64,000 nt of DNA from Lentibacillus jeotgali (GCF_000224785.1 NZ_AGAV01000025.1:1-64000); one strand, 5' to 3'; positions 9,761 to 19,085 are shown, counted from the first letter of the stretch. Numbers and translations are program-made. The notes: generated by a model from the letters alone, not told the origin.

Positions 9761-10168
9761 ATGGAAGCCTTGTTGTATATTGCTGCTATAATTACTGCCG
9801 CAGCATTTGCAGTACTTGTTGTTTTTGTGGTTATAACACTGAAGACAACACAGAAGACAATGAATAATGTGTCAAATACACTGGAGAATCTGGAAACCCA
9901 GATGCAGGGGATTACCACCGAAACAAATGAATTGCTTAATAAAACAAATGACCTTGCAGATGATGTAAACGAAAAATCGGACAAGCTGAATGCATTATTT
10001 GATGGGGTTAAAAGTGTTGGAGAAACTGTTAACGAGTTTAATGGGTCACTTCGAAAGCTGTCATCCAACATTTCCAAAGCTGCTTCAAAGAATCAGGAGA
10101 AAGTTTCCGAAGCGCTTAAATGGGGCAATTCAATTGTTGATTTCTGGAAAAAGAAAAAAAATAAGTAA
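9761..10168 (+). CDS. ytxG: DUF948 membrane protein YtxG
   Basis: A 135-residue protein with one N-terminal membrane helix (about residues 3-24, ALLYIAAIITAAAFAVLVVF) and a long heptad-like cytoplasmic or extracytoplasmic helix rich in Asn, Thr, Lys and Glu (about 28-120), the DUF948 architecture. I chose the ATG at 9761 because GAAGGAG sits 9 bases upstream; upstream in-frame codons have no ribosome site. It is followed 20 bases later by ytxH, and in B. subtilis ytxGH belong to the general-stress regulon, although I could not find a convincing sigma-B promoter here. No ytxJ follows. Confidence 0.85.
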   Translation: MEALLYIAAIITAAAFAVLVVFVVITLKTTQKTMNNVSNTLENLETQMQGITTETNELLNKTNDLADDVNEKSDKLNALFDGVKSVGETVNEFNGSLRKLSSNISKAASKNQEKVSEALKWGNSIVDFWKKKKNK

Positions 10169-10188
10169 ATTTCTAAGGAGGAATTAGG

Positions 10189-10641
10189 ATGGAGAACAAT
10201 GAGAACAACAGCAGCATTAACACAAAGGACCTTATGATTGGAACACTTATCGGGGTAATCGCAGGTGGTGTCACTGCTTTATTATGCGCCCCGAAATCCG
10301 GCCGGGAATTAAGAGGAAATATTAACGACGGCGCCCTGCAGTTGCGGGACCGTGCAAGCGAGTGGAAGGACACTGCATATGAAAAAGGTTCAGCATGGAA
10401 AGATACCGCTTATGACAAAGGCTCCGAATTGAAAGAGAAGGCGTATCTGAAAGGATCGGACCTGAGAACAAAAGCAGCTGATTCCTCATCAAAATGGTCA
10501 AAGAAAACACAGGAAAAAACACAGGAAATGACAAAAAAAGTCCAAGACAAATGGAATAAAAAGGGCGGCGAAGATGAAGCTGTTGCAGAAGAAGCAATCA
10601 GCGAGGCTGCAGCAGAGGCCGAAAAATCCGAAAAAAATTAA
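10189..10641 (+). CDS. ytxH: YtxH family stress/membrane protein
   Basis: A 150-residue YtxH-domain protein: an N-terminal membrane segment (about residues 15-33, LMIGTLIGVIAGGVTALLCA) followed directly by the family signature PKSGRELRG. The remainder is a hydrophilic helix with an 8-to-11-residue repeating pattern (for example DTAYEKGSAWKDTAYDKGSE, about 61-80) and an acidic alanine/glutamate C-terminus. Such LEA-like amphipathic repeats occur in desiccation and salt-stress proteins. It is cotranscribed with ytxG; a strong AAGGAGGAA precedes the ATG and a perfect terminator follows. Confidence 0.88.
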   Translation: MENNENNSSINTKDLMIGTLIGVIAGGVTALLCAPKSGRELRGNINDGALQLRDRASEWKDTAYEKGSAWKDTAYDKGSELKEKAYLKGSDLRTKAADSSSKWSKKTQEKTQEMTKKVQDKWNKKGGEDEAVAEEAISEAAAEAEKSEKN

Positions 10642-10646
10642 AAGGG

Positions 10647-10680
10647 AACAACCAGTGATGATTCACTGGTTGTTTCTGTA
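10647..10680 (+). terminator. Terminator after ytxGH
   Basis: A perfect 12-bp stem, AACAACCAGTGA (10647-10658) with TCACTGGTTGTT (10663-10674), and a 4-base loop TGAT, then a T-rich tail. Confidence 0.9.
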
Positions 10681-10784
10681 TGACAGCCGATTTTCAAAAC
10701 GACCGAGAGGGCCCTCTTTTTGGCATTCAGTCTTTCTGGCTCCCGTTTGTCAAAGTCTCATTTAAAAAAATTATGAATAGGATA

Positions 10785-10813
10785 GTGACAAAGTATTAAA
10801 TTTTCGGTATAAT
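10785..10813 (+). promoter_or_regulatory. Sigma-A promoter of aroA
   Basis: GTGACA (10785-10790), a 17-base spacer and a consensus TATAAT (10808-10813). The 5' leader to the TTG start is about 55 bases. Confidence 0.7.
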
Positions 10814-10873
10814 GATGTCTAATTATTTAAATATATTCTCAACATTAGATCAATATTCACAGGAGGGGTAGCA

Positions 10874-11956
10874 TTGAGTAATGAATTAGAGCAATTGCGC
10901 CAACAATTGGACGGCGTTAATAACGAATTACTGGATTTGATCAATCAGCGTGCTGAGATTGTTCAGCAAATCGGGCAGGTTAAAGAAAAACAGAGTATTA
11001 ACCGTTTTGACCCAGTAAGAGAGCGAAAAATGCTGAATGAGTTGACTCAAAAGAATAATGGTCCATTTGAGAATTCGACCATTGAACATATTTTCAAAGA
11101 AATATTTAAAGCAAGTCTTGAACTTCAGGAAGATGATCACCGTAAAGCCCTTCTGGTATCGCGGAAAAGAAAGCCGGAAGATACGGTCATCGACATTAAA
11201 GGCGAAAAAGTCGGTGATGGCAATCTCCATCATATTATGGGACCGTGTTCCGTTGAAAATTATGAACAGGTTTCAGAGGTTGCAAAATCTGTTAAACAAA
11301 AAGGGCTTAAAATGCTCCGCGGCGGCGCATTTAAACCAAGAACTTCCCCATACGACTTTCAGGGACTTGGTGTAGAAGGTCTGCAGATTTTAAAACGTGT
11401 GGCCGATGAGCAGGATCTAGCAGTTGTCAGCGAGATAGTCAATCCGGCACACGTGGAAAAGGCGCTGGATTATGTTGACGTCATTCAAATTGGCGCCCGC
11501 AACATGCAGAACTTTGAATTGCTGAAAGCAGCAGGCGAGACGAATAAGCCTGTGCTGCTAAAACGCGGATTGTCTGCAACGATTTCTGAATTTGTGAACG
11601 CAGCAGAATACATTAATTCAAGAGGCAATGGCGATATTATTCTATGTGAGCGTGGTATCCGAACTTACGAAAAAGCTACCCGAAACACGCTGGATATTTC
11701 GGCAGTGCCGATTCTGAAACAGGAAACACATTTGCCTGTCATGGTTGATGTAACCCACTCCACAGGCCGAAGAGACATTTTGCTCCCGGCAGCAAAAGCA
11801 GCTGTTGCGATTGGCGCTGATGGTGTTATGGCGGAAGTTCATCCGGATCCTGCGGTAGCATTATCAGACGCAGCTCAGCAAATGGATATTCCCACATTTG
11901 AGAATTTCATGAATGAACTTGATGAATATGCACCACGTGTCGCCGTTCAAAATTAA
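10874..11956 (+). CDS. aroA: Bifunctional chorismate mutase / DAHP synthase AroA
   Basis: The enzyme joins phosphoenolpyruvate and erythrose 4-phosphate in the first step of aromatic amino-acid synthesis. Residues 1-90 are an AroQ-type chorismate mutase helix bundle ([20 protein letters not shown]) that also serves as the feedback-sensing domain. Residues about 110-350 are the DAHP synthase barrel with [42 protein letters not shown] and a [11 protein letters not shown] segment. The 360-residue length matches the B. subtilis fusion protein. Translation starts at TTG behind AGGAGGGG. It lies directly upstream of ccpA, the conserved order in Bacillaceae. Confidence 0.96.
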   Translation: MSNELEQLRQQLDGVNNELLDLINQRAEIVQQIGQVKEKQSINRFDPVRERKMLNELTQKNNGPFENSTIEHIFKEIFKASLELQEDDHRKALLVSRKRKPEDTVIDIKGEKVGDGNLHHIMGPCSVENYEQVSEVAKSVKQKGLKMLRGGAFKPRTSPYDFQGLGVEGLQILKRVADEQDLAVVSEIVNPAHVEKALDYVDVIQIGARNMQNFELLKAAGETNKPVLLKRGLSATISEFVNAAEYINSRGNGDIILCERGIRTYEKATRNTLDISAVPILKQETHLPVMVDVTHSTGRRDILLPAAKAAVAIGADGVMAEVHPDPAVALSDAAQQMDIPTFENFMNELDEYAPRVAVQN

Positions 11957-12010
11957 TCATTTCCTGGTTTGCCAGTCTTCAAAAAACAGAATGGCAGCCG
12001 GACTAGACTT

Positions 12011-12052
12011 TAAAGGCTGATCTTTTTTAAAAGGTCAGCCTTTAAATTTTTG
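12011..12052 (+). terminator. Terminator after aroA
   Basis: Arms TAAAGGCTGATCTTTT (12011-12026) and AAAAGGTCAGCCTTTA (12029-12044) pair over 16 bases with one G-T wobble; an AT-rich tail with T runs follows. Confidence 0.85.
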
Positions 12053-12123
12053 TGTTTTTTCGCGTGTTGTCGTATCATAATGAGAAAGAAAACGTTTTGG
12101 CAATCGACTGGAGGTAGATGAAC

Positions 12124-13119
12124 ATGACTGTAACAATATACGATGTAGCAAGAGAAGCGAACGTTTCAATGGCAACTGTTTCCCGTGTCGTGAACGGGAA
12201 CCCGAATGTAAAACCCGTCACACGAAAAAAAGTGCTGAATACAATTCAAGAGCTAGGGTATCGGCCTAATGCCGTTGCACGCGGGCTTGCAAGCAAGAAA
12301 ACCACAACTGTAGGTGCGATCATCCCGGATATTTCGAGTATCTTTTTTGCTGAGCTGGCCCGGGGGATCGAGGATATTGCAACCATGTATAAGTATAATA
12401 TTATCCTGAGTAACTCCGATCAGAATAAAGATAAAGAATTACAGCTGATCAATGCTATGCTGGAAAAACAGGTCGATGGTATTTTATTCATGGGCGGAGA
12501 CATAACAGACGAACACGTCAATCAATTTCAATCGTCATCAGTGCCGGTCGTATTGGCAGCAACATACGATGAAACAAATTCGATCCCGTCGGTGAATATC
12601 GATTATGAGGCCGCTGCATATGAGGCGACATCATTCTTGCTTGATAAAGGGAATAAGAAGATGGGATTCATTTCCGGCGTTGATGATACATTAATCAATA
12701 AGGAAAAATATAACGGTTATGTACGTGCGTTTAAGGAAAAATCACTTAGTCTGAACGAAGATCATATTTTAACCGGCGACTATTCGTACGACTCGGGCAT
12801 AGAAGCTGTTAACCAATTACTAGCAATGGATGACGTGCCGACTGCAGTTTTTGTGGCTTCGGATGAAATGGCTTTGGGTGTCATACACGGTGCCCAGGAT
12901 AAAGGTTATAAAATTCCGGATGATATTGAAGTGTTCGGTTTCGATAATACAAGACTGGCTACAATGGTGCGCCCAACGCTTTCAACGATTGTGCAGCCGA
13001 TGTATGATATCGGAGCCGTAGCTATGCGTTTATTGACTAAATATATGAACAAGGAAGAAGTGGAAGAGAAGAAAGTTGTTCTGCCGCACCGCATCGTTGA
13101 AAGAACATCAACAAAATAG
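12124..13119 (+). CDS. ccpA: Catabolite control protein A
   Basis: The global LacI/GalR-family regulator of carbon catabolite repression, which binds cre sites as a complex with HPr(Ser-P). The N-terminal helix-turn-helix reads [20 protein letters not shown], followed by the hinge helix region [17 protein letters not shown] (about residues 48-64) and a periplasmic-binding-protein-like core. The 331-residue length fits. I chose the ATG at 12124, since GGAGG lies 9 bases upstream; the ATG at 12118 is only 3 bases away. The neighbours aroA upstream and acuC convergent downstream are conserved. Upstream, AACGTTTT at about 12090 resembles half a cre, too weak to call. Confidence 0.97.
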   Translation: MTVTIYDVAREANVSMATVSRVVNGNPNVKPVTRKKVLNTIQELGYRPNAVARGLASKKTTTVGAIIPDISSIFFAELARGIEDIATMYKYNIILSNSDQNKDKELQLINAMLEKQVDGILFMGGDITDEHVNQFQSSSVPVVLAATYDETNSIPSVNIDYEAAAYEATSFLLDKGNKKMGFISGVDDTLINKEKYNGYVRAFKEKSLSLNEDHILTGDYSYDSGIEAVNQLLAMDDVPTAVFVASDEMALGVIHGAQDKGYKIPDDIEVFGFDNTRLATMVRPTLSTIVQPMYDIGAVAMRLLTKYMNKEEVEEKKVVLPHRIVERTSTK

Positions 13120-13133
13120 AGTGACAATAACAA

Positions 13134-13160
13134 GGGAGATGATCATAGCAATCATCTCCC
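13134..13160. terminator. Shared terminator between convergent ccpA and acuCBA
   Basis: A perfect 10-bp stem, GGGAGATGAT (13134-13143) and ATCATCTCCC (13151-13160), between two converging genes; it lacks a long T run, so strength is uncertain. Confidence 0.7.
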
Positions 13161-13166
13161 ATAATT

Positions 13167-14333
13167 TTAAGGATGTACTTGCTTGTTTTTGGCATATTTC
13201 AACGCACTCTCGAGGACCTTGGCATTCTTTTCGGTAATCTCTGCTTTTCTAGGTATATTCGGAACAATTTTTTTATCATCATACCAGGCGTGAGGCAGTT
13301 GTACAGGCGACTGTGTCTCCCATTGATACTGCCACTCGTTTGATAGGGCGCCTTTCTGAACCTCACCTGTTTTCATCACACTCCAAATTTGAGCCCATGC
13401 CCGGGGCACAACGCGCCACATGTCATAACCACCGCCGCCCAGTGCGATCCAGCGGCCATTGCAGTACTGGTGGGCGAGGTTATGTGCAAGTAAGGGAATC
13501 CGCTCGAAAGTCTCCGTTGTTGCACATAAATGTGTCAAGGGATCATACGCATGCGCATCCGCACCATTTTGTGTCAGAATAACATCTGGACGGAAATAGT
13601 CTGCAATTTGTCTGAAGGCAGTTTCATAAACGTGAATAAACGACTCATCCTCAGTAAATGCATCGATTGGCAGATTAAACGAAAACCCATGGCCTTCCTT
13701 GATGCCGCGTTCATTTATATGACCGGTTCCGGGGAACAGGTATCTGCCGGTTTCATGGATAGATAGGGTGCATACGTTTGGATCATCGTAAAAAGCCCAT
13801 TGCACACCATCGCCATGATGGGCATCAGTATCAACATACAAAACCTTTAAGTCGTATTTTTCCCGGATATATTTGATGGCTATTGCGCCGTCGTTGTAGA
13901 TGCAGAAACCGCTTGCCTTCCGCTTAAAACCATGGTGAAGCCCGCCGCCCAGATTCAGGGCGTGAGCGGCTTTTCCCTGCAAAACAGAATCCACTGCTGA
14001 AAGTGTCCCGCCGACAAGGTAGGTTGACGCTTCATGCATATTTGGAAAGACAGGTGTATCTTCAGTGCCGATACCGTATTCCATGCTTTCATTTTCAGTT
14101 AAATTTTCAGTGCCCGCTTTTTTTACCGCATTGATGTAGGCTCTGTCATGAATAAGCGCAAGTTCATCCTCAGCAGCCTTCCTTGGCTTGATGATATGAT
14201 CAGCCGATAATAAATTTGTTTTCTCCAATAAATCCTTTGTTAACAAAACCCGTTTTTGGTTAAACGGATGATCTGAATGAAAGTGATAGTCCAGGAACTC
14301 ATTTGAATAAACAAAAGCTGCATCACACGTCAT
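13167..14333 (-). CDS. acuC: Acetoin utilization protein AcuC, histone-deacetylase-like
   Basis: A zinc-dependent protein deacetylase of the HDAC superfamily; in B. subtilis AcuC removes the acetyl group that AcuA places on acetyl-CoA synthetase. Zinc and charge-relay motifs are visible: LGGGLHHGFKRKASGFC (about residues 128-144), YVDTDAHHGDGVQWAFY (about 164-180), and TQNGADAHAYDPL (about 248-260), then the GGGGYD loop (about 288-293). The 388-residue length is standard. Its start codon overlaps the acuB stop by 4 bases, so the two genes are translationally coupled. Confidence 0.95.
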   Translation of the reverse strand: MTCDAAFVYSNEFLDYHFHSDHPFNQKRVLLTKDLLEKTNLLSADHIIKPRKAAEDELALIHDRAYINAVKKAGTENLTENESMEYGIGTEDTPVFPNMHEASTYLVGGTLSAVDSVLQGKAAHALNLGGGLHHGFKRKASGFCIYNDGAIAIKYIREKYDLKVLYVDTDAHHGDGVQWAFYDDPNVCTLSIHETGRYLFPGTGHINERGIKEGHGFSFNLPIDAFTEDESFIHVYETAFRQIADYFRPDVILTQNGADAHAYDPLTHLCATTETFERIPLLAHNLAHQYCNGRWIALGGGGYDMWRVVPRAWAQIWSVMKTGEVQKGALSNEWQYQWETQSPVQLPHAWYDDKKIVPNIPRKAEITEKNAKVLESALKYAKNKQVHP

Positions 14334-14983
14334 ACTTTTGGCTCCGCAATGTTATTTGGCCACATCAATTCATAGCCGGCATTTCGCAAATCCTGTATGA
14401 CTGGCAGTGGATTCATTGTCTGAATGCGGAAAACAAGAATCTTATAATTCGGATCATCATTATAAGGGTAAATAAGTACAGACGTTATATTCGTCCGGCG
14501 CTTTCCAAAGACAGCAGCTACTTCTGGTAAAATTCCGGGCTTATGGGGTACTTTGACTTCAATTTGTGAACTTTGATGTACGTTTGTTCCTGTCAGCTGA
14601 ATCAGGGTATACAGCATATCTTTTTCTGTGATAACTCCGATGAGTTGGTTGTCGCGCACAACCGGCAGACAGGCAAATTCTTCATTATAAAAAACCTGTG
14701 CTATTTCTTCAATAAAATCCAGTGGGTGTACAGTTGTGACCGGGTGGCTCATAATTGTATGAATTTCATTATTCAGGGCCTGGTGTTCGATATGGTCGTC
14801 GAAAATAGATGGTGAGGCATCACGTACATCCCGATCTGATACAATCCCAATGACCTGCTTTTTATTATCTACGATCGGGATGTGGCGAATATGATATTTT
14901 TGTAGCAGCTGTAATGCTTCAGCTATGGTAGCTGTCGGCGGAAGCGTTGTAACTTCCGTTGTCATGACTTCCTCTACAAGCAT
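14330..14983 (-). CDS. acuB: AcuB, two CBS domains plus ACT domain
   Basis: A 217-residue cytoplasmic protein. Two CBS modules (about residues 1-60 and 75-135; VDNKKQVIGIVSDRDVRDA and RDNQLIGVITEKDMLY) form an adenine-nucleotide-binding Bateman pair. A C-terminal ACT domain (about 140-215, VKVVPHKPG-type opening seen here as EVKVPHKPGILPEVAAVFG) may sense a small metabolite. Its exact task in acetoin or acetate use is not established; it is probably an energy sensor for the AcuA/AcuC pair. It overlaps both neighbours by one to four bases. Confidence 0.93.
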   Translation of the reverse strand: MLVEEVMTTEVTTLPPTATIAEALQLLQKYHIRHIPIVDNKKQVIGIVSDRDVRDASPSIFDDHIEHQALNNEIHTIMSHPVTTVHPLDFIEEIAQVFYNEEFACLPVVRDNQLIGVITEKDMLYTLIQLTGTNVHQSSQIEVKVPHKPGILPEVAAVFGKRRTNITSVLIYPYNDDPNYKILVFRIQTMNPLPVIQDLRNAGYELMWPNNIAEPKV

Positions 14984-15636
14984 TATAATCCCCCTCTCAT
15001 GCTGCGGTATTGATCCCGCTGCAAAAATCGTAATTTATCAAACCGTTTTATGGATTCTTCTGGTACGTTCTTGCCAATACGGACCATCAGGCAGTTGGCC
15101 GGATGCGATATAATTTCGGGATCGTCAGTCGGAGCAGGCAGAAGACCGCCAGCTGCCATCATTTTCTCCATTACTTTACGATAGTCCCAAACACTTAAAC
15201 GGGTTTCCTCAAGATCCCAATGCCAATAATACTCAGTCGAAATGACAATATAGTTTTCCATGTAGTCATCCATCATGGAAACTTTCAGCAGCCCGGATGC
15301 TACACCGGCACCACGGTAATCTGGAATGACTTCGACAGCCCCTAACTCAATCAGATCCTCCATGTTGAATTTTGACCAGCGCTCAAGCGGATCCGGATGT
15401 AAATAGGTTACATAGCCAATGATCGTATCTTCGGTTCTGGCAATAATAATTCGTCCTTCAGTAAAATTCGCAATACCTATGATGGCTTCAAATTGTTTTT
15501 GGGCAGGGCGGAATGCTGTTAATTGTTCATGAAAACGATACTTTTTCAGATCGGATGACAGAACTGGTCCTTCGATGATGATAGAGCTTGCTGATGTGTC
15601 CCGCGTCGTTGAATGATATGTTTTCTTATGGTCCAT
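14983..15636 (-). CDS. acuA: AcuA, GNAT protein acetyltransferase
   Basis: A GNAT-fold acetyltransferase that in B. subtilis inactivates acetyl-CoA synthetase (AcsA) by lysine acetylation. The acetyl-CoA-binding motif is VIPDYRGAGVASGLLKVSM (about residues 107-125), preceded by the beta-strand IELGAVEV. I chose the ATG at 15636 (217 residues) because AAGGGTGGTGA lies just upstream; longer in-frame starts overlap the promoter and cre. It is first in acuABC. acsA, which is divergent from acuA in B. subtilis, is absent here and a PBP gene occupies that side. Confidence 0.93.
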   Translation of the reverse strand: MDHKKTYHSTTRDTSASSIIIEGPVLSSDLKKYRFHEQLTAFRPAQKQFEAIIGIANFTEGRIIIARTEDTIIGYVTYLHPDPLERWSKFNMEDLIELGAVEVIPDYRGAGVASGLLKVSMMDDYMENYIVISTEYYWHWDLEETRLSVWDYRKVMEKMMAAGGLLPAPTDDPEIISHPANCLMVRIGKNVPEESIKRFDKLRFLQRDQYRSMRGGL

Positions 15637-15665
15637 CTTTTTTTCACCACCCTTACATGGATAAA

Positions 15666-15693
15666 TAATAGCGTTTTCATTAACTTCATTATA
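15666..15693 (-). promoter_or_regulatory. acuABC promoter -10 and overlapping cre site
   Basis: On the minus strand a consensus -10 TATAAT (15688-15693) is followed 8 bases later by TGAAAACGCTATTA (15666-15679), which fits the CcpA cre consensus TGNAANCGNTNNCA in 12 of 14 positions and closely resembles the known B. subtilis acuA site. The location at and just past the transcript start predicts repression by CcpA. The -35 hexamer is poor. Confidence 0.75.
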
Positions 15694-15803
15694 CAGGATT
15701 TTGGTTCTCATTTTTAGTAGCAACTGGTAAATATCTTGAAATTGTATAAAGGATCTTTCGTAAAAGGGGAAAATGATTTATTTCTTAACAGTCGGGATAA
15801 AAA

Positions 15804-15828
15804 TGCCACAGTAGCTTAAACTGTGGCA
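15804..15828. other. Short perfect hairpin upstream of acuA
   Basis: TGCCACAGT (15804-15812) pairs with ACTGTGGCA (15820-15828) around a 7-base loop. There is no T run. It could be a second barrier to read-through from the PBP gene or an operator. Confidence 0.45.
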
Positions 15829-15845
15829 CATCAGCACTTATATTG

Positions 15846-15870
15846 AAAAGGGGGATTTCCCCCTTTTTAT
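15846..15870 (-). terminator. Terminator of the class A PBP gene
   Basis: AAAAGGGGG (15846-15854) and CCCCCTTTT (15859-15867) with a 4-base loop, immediately after the stop codon; T runs exist in both directions. Confidence 0.88.
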
Positions 15871-15873
15871 GAA

Positions 15874-18800
15874 TTAATTGTTATTTTCATTGTTACTATT
15901 GTTAGATTCTTCAGTGTCAGAGTCGCTGTCGCTACCGGATTCACCGCTGCTGTCACCGGACTCACTTTTATCGGAGTCACCGTTGTTATCATCGGAGCCG
16001 CTCCCGTTATCATCACCGCCAGTTCCGTCATCACTGGAACCTTCTCCGTTATTCTCACCATTGCTGCCATCACCATTATTGTTATTACCCGAATCATTAT
16101 CTGAATCGATATTATTTCCATTTGATTCGGAGCTATCGTCAGAGCCGCCAGGGCTGCCGACAGTAGCTGTATTGGATGCTGATGATACTTGTCCAAAATA
16201 ATCAACGGCTTTTACATGATAAACCGCATTATTGCTCGAGGCGGTAAAGCTTGTCCCGGCTGTGCTGCCGACTTGGCTGAATGAGCCATTCGGCTTGCTT
16301 GCACGGAAAATTCGGTAACCAACCACATCGCTACTGTCTGAACTGCTCCAGGATAATGTCTTGTCTGATGCTGAAACAGATCCGGGTGCGTCAGGACTGT
16401 TTCCATCGTTTTCGATTCCGCTGCTGCTGACTCCAGATTGCGGCAGACCGATTTTCTCCCATGCGTCGCGGTTTGTTCGCGGGAAGAGAATGGAAAGATC
16501 GCCGAGTTGGTCATAACCCTTTCGTTTCAGGAATTCCGGATTAAAAGTCAATCCATTACCTTCAACAAACTCGTTCGGTGTCTTCGCGCCTGCTGCCACG
16601 GCATTGCCATCAACCATGACATAAGATCCGCCGCGAATTAGGCTGTTATCTTCTTCAGTCGGCACATATTTTGAATTAAATAAATCGGTTTTTACCAGGC
16701 CAGCCTCTTCGCATAAATCTGAAGGCAGCTTTCCAGAAGTGGCACAATAACTTCTGGACACGATTCCGTCCGGACGTTCAAAACTCTTATCTGGGGCAAC
16801 CAGATCCGGATTAATATCAGATGCTGCATTGACCAGTTCAGCCCATAATTTCTGGGTGCGCTGGCTGTAGCTGAGCGAGCATGACGGACATTGAATGCTT
16901 TTTCCTTCTTTGTAACCGAGCCACACACCCATCGAAACATTCGGATTGACCCCGACAAACCAGGCATCTTTATAATTTTGAGAGGTACCAGTTTTGCCTG
17001 CCCAGTCAACACCACTGTATTTAAGCTGTGAATTCAGATATGTGCCTGTTCCTTTATCAAGAACATCGCGCATGATATCGATTGTCAGGAATGATGTCTC
17101 TGGCGAAAAAACTTTGACAGGATCGGGTTTGTGTTCATATATGACATTGCCATCCTGGTCGGTTATTTTTTCAATCATATAACCATCGGCAAATTTTCCA
17201 TTATTGCCAAGGGTAGAGAATGCATTCACGTTTTCCTCGACCGTGACACCTGTTGAGGTAGCACCAATTGAGAGAGAGAGATTAGCATACTCTTTTTCCC
17301 CAATGGAGGTGATCCCCATAGGCTCAAGAAATTCACTCACAGGATCCTGTTCGTTAAAACGGCTGTACACTTCAACTGTTGGAATGTTATAGGAATTGTA
17401 TAGAGCCTTTCTGGCCGATACAAGCCCGTGATATCCGCCTCCATAGTTTCCTGGAGTGTATCCGCCAGCAAACGTTTTTGGGACATCAGCTATCGGCGTT
17501 CCGGGCTGTATGACACCTTTCTCAAACGCCGGTGCGTAGGTGAGAATCGGTTTCATTGTACTGCCGTTAGAACGTTCGGCTTGAGTTGCATAGTTAAACT
17601 GGTTTTCCGGATTGTAATCTCGCCCGCCGACAAAACTAATAATTCGTCCGCTTGAATTTTCTATTAAAATGCCGCCTGTTTGTACTTTTTGGGTATCTTT
17701 AACCTGTTCACCCGTTTCGGGGTCTTCTACATAGCCGGTCCAATCCGGGCCGTAATACTCATAGTTTTGAGTAATTTTCCTGAATTTATCGTGTGTTTCC
17801 TTATCAATGGTCGTATGGATTTGATAGCCATTTTTGCGCAGGGCACGATCAGCTAAAATGCTATACTCTTCTTTCAGCGCATCATTGTTATTCAATTCCT
17901 CCATGGAATAGCCATCCTGTTCGGCCATGTGTTTCATAATAATATTACTGGCTCGCTTTTCAGTCTCGTATGTCAGGTATGGATATTTTTCGACCGGTGA
18001 CTGGGATTCTTTAGTAAAGTCAGTTGTTATGTCGTAGTTCATTGCCTTTTCGTACTGTTCTTTCGAAATATAGTCGGATTCGTACATTCGTTCCAGTACC
18101 GACTGCATTCGATTAATGCCCGGTTGTAGTGCCTCCTTATCTTTCAATCCACCGCTGTTTTTGAACGGTGTATAGTAAGATGGGCTTTGCGGGAGGCCGG
18201 CAAGATAGGCTGCCTGGGGCAAATTAACTTCAGATGCATCAATGCCAAATATACCTTGTGCAGCAGTTTGAATTCCGGCAATATTACCGCCTGATGCATC
18301 TCGTCCATATGAGACTATGTTCAAATAAGATTCAAGAATTTCGTCCTTTTCAAAGAACCGCTCGAGCCGCATGGCGATTAAAATTTCCTTCGCCTTCCGT
18401 TCGTATGACACTTCATTTGTCAGTATCTGATTTTTCACAAGCTGCTGTGTGAGGGTGCTTCCGCCCGATTGCGTTGATGAATTGGTCACTTGCTGGACAA
18501 GTGCCCGTACAATAGCTTTTGGCACAATCCCTTTATGTTCGCTGAAATATTGGTCTTCCGTTGCAATCACTGCGTTTATCAGCGCATCCGATACATTGTC
18601 AAGGGAAACTTCTTCGCGGTAAATGTCAGACCGGATATCGCCAATATAGTTATCACCGGCAAAATAAAGTGATGATGTTTGTTCGTAGTTGTAAATATCT
18701 TCCTGCATGTTTTCATATGCCCGCACTGGCTCATCCTTAACGAGCGATGCGAAATAACCAGCACCAACACCTCCGGCAAAAAAGCCTCCGATCACCGCGA

Positions 18801-18978
18801 TTACTATGAAAAATAATATAATACTCCAGACGACATCATAACCGATGCGCGATGATTTCTGAATTTTGCCGGTTCCCCAGACCGATTTTGCTTTTTTAAC
18901 ATAGTGATGCGAATTAAAGCTTCTCCAAAATGACTTGATTTTATCTCTATATTTTTGGGACAGTTGCTTAAAGTCCAT
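15874..18978 (-). CDS. Class A penicillin-binding protein with FN3 domain and acidic tail
   Basis: A bifunctional peptidoglycan glycosyltransferase and transpeptidase of the PBP1A type, 1034 residues, anchored by one helix (about residues 50-72). The glycosyltransferase shows catalytic Glu in IATEDQYFSEHKG (Glu about 141) and GGSTLTQQLVKNQ. The transpeptidase has SxxK as NGSTMKPI (Ser about 473), SxN as YNSYNIP, and the GKTGTS box (about 660). An FN3 domain follows (about 865-940; APGSVSASDKTLSWSSS), then about 95 residues made almost only of Ser, Gly, Asp, Glu and Asn. The start follows GGGGGAGG. It replaces acsA beside acuA, an arrangement I recall from other Bacillaceae. Confidence 0.93.
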   Translation of the reverse strand: MDFKQLSQKYRDKIKSFWRSFNSHHYVKKAKSVWGTGKIQKSSRIGYDVVWSIILFFIVIAVIGGFFAGGVGAGYFASLVKDEPVRAYENMQEDIYNYEQTSSLYFAGDNYIGDIRSDIYREEVSLDNVSDALINAVIATEDQYFSEHKGIVPKAIVRALVQQVTNSSTQSGGSTLTQQLVKNQILTNEVSYERKAKEILIAMRLERFFEKDEILESYLNIVSYGRDASGGNIAGIQTAAQGIFGIDASEVNLPQAAYLAGLPQSPSYYTPFKNSGGLKDKEALQPGINRMQSVLERMYESDYISKEQYEKAMNYDITTDFTKESQSPVEKYPYLTYETEKRASNIIMKHMAEQDGYSMEELNNNDALKEEYSILADRALRKNGYQIHTTIDKETHDKFRKITQNYEYYGPDWTGYVEDPETGEQVKDTQKVQTGGILIENSSGRIISFVGGRDYNPENQFNYATQAERSNGSTMKPILTYAPAFEKGVIQPGTPIADVPKTFAGGYTPGNYGGGYHGLVSARKALYNSYNIPTVEVYSRFNEQDPVSEFLEPMGITSIGEKEYANLSLSIGATSTGVTVEENVNAFSTLGNNGKFADGYMIEKITDQDGNVIYEHKPDPVKVFSPETSFLTIDIMRDVLDKGTGTYLNSQLKYSGVDWAGKTGTSQNYKDAWFVGVNPNVSMGVWLGYKEGKSIQCPSCSLSYSQRTQKLWAELVNAASDINPDLVAPDKSFERPDGIVSRSYCATSGKLPSDLCEEAGLVKTDLFNSKYVPTEEDNSLIRGGSYVMVDGNAVAAGAKTPNEFVEGNGLTFNPEFLKRKGYDQLGDLSILFPRTNRDAWEKIGLPQSGVSSSGIENDGNSPDAPGSVSASDKTLSWSSSDSSDVVGYRIFRASKPNGSFSQVGSTAGTSFTASSNNAVYHVKAVDYFGQVSSASNTATVGSPGGSDDSSESNGNNIDSDNDSGNNNNGDGSNGENNGEGSSDDGTGGDDNGSGSDDNNGDSDKSESGDSSGESGSDSDSDTEESNNSNNENNN

Positions 18979-19056
18979 TTTTAAAACCTCCCCCTAGACC
19001 AAATCCATTATAGCACAGCAGTAAAACCAGTTGAATTAAAATTGTTGATTTGTACA

Positions 19057-19085
19057 TTGCATTTGTATTACAAATATGGTATGAA
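19057..19085 (+). promoter_or_regulatory. Candidate promoter of the tyrS T-box transcript
   Basis: TTGCAT (19057-19062), a 17-base spacer and TATGAA (19080-19085), placed just ahead of the T-box stem I. Confidence 0.5.

Noticed and set aside
12085-12105. A cre-like sequence (GAAAACGTTTTGG) ahead of ccpA
   Set aside because: Only the central part fits; both outer positions that matter (TG and CA) are wrong.
15878-16201. A 107-codon plus-strand frame full of Leu and Ser
   Set aside because: It is the antisense of the Asp/Ser/Gly-rich tail of the PBP; composition explains the lack of stops and there is no ribosome site.
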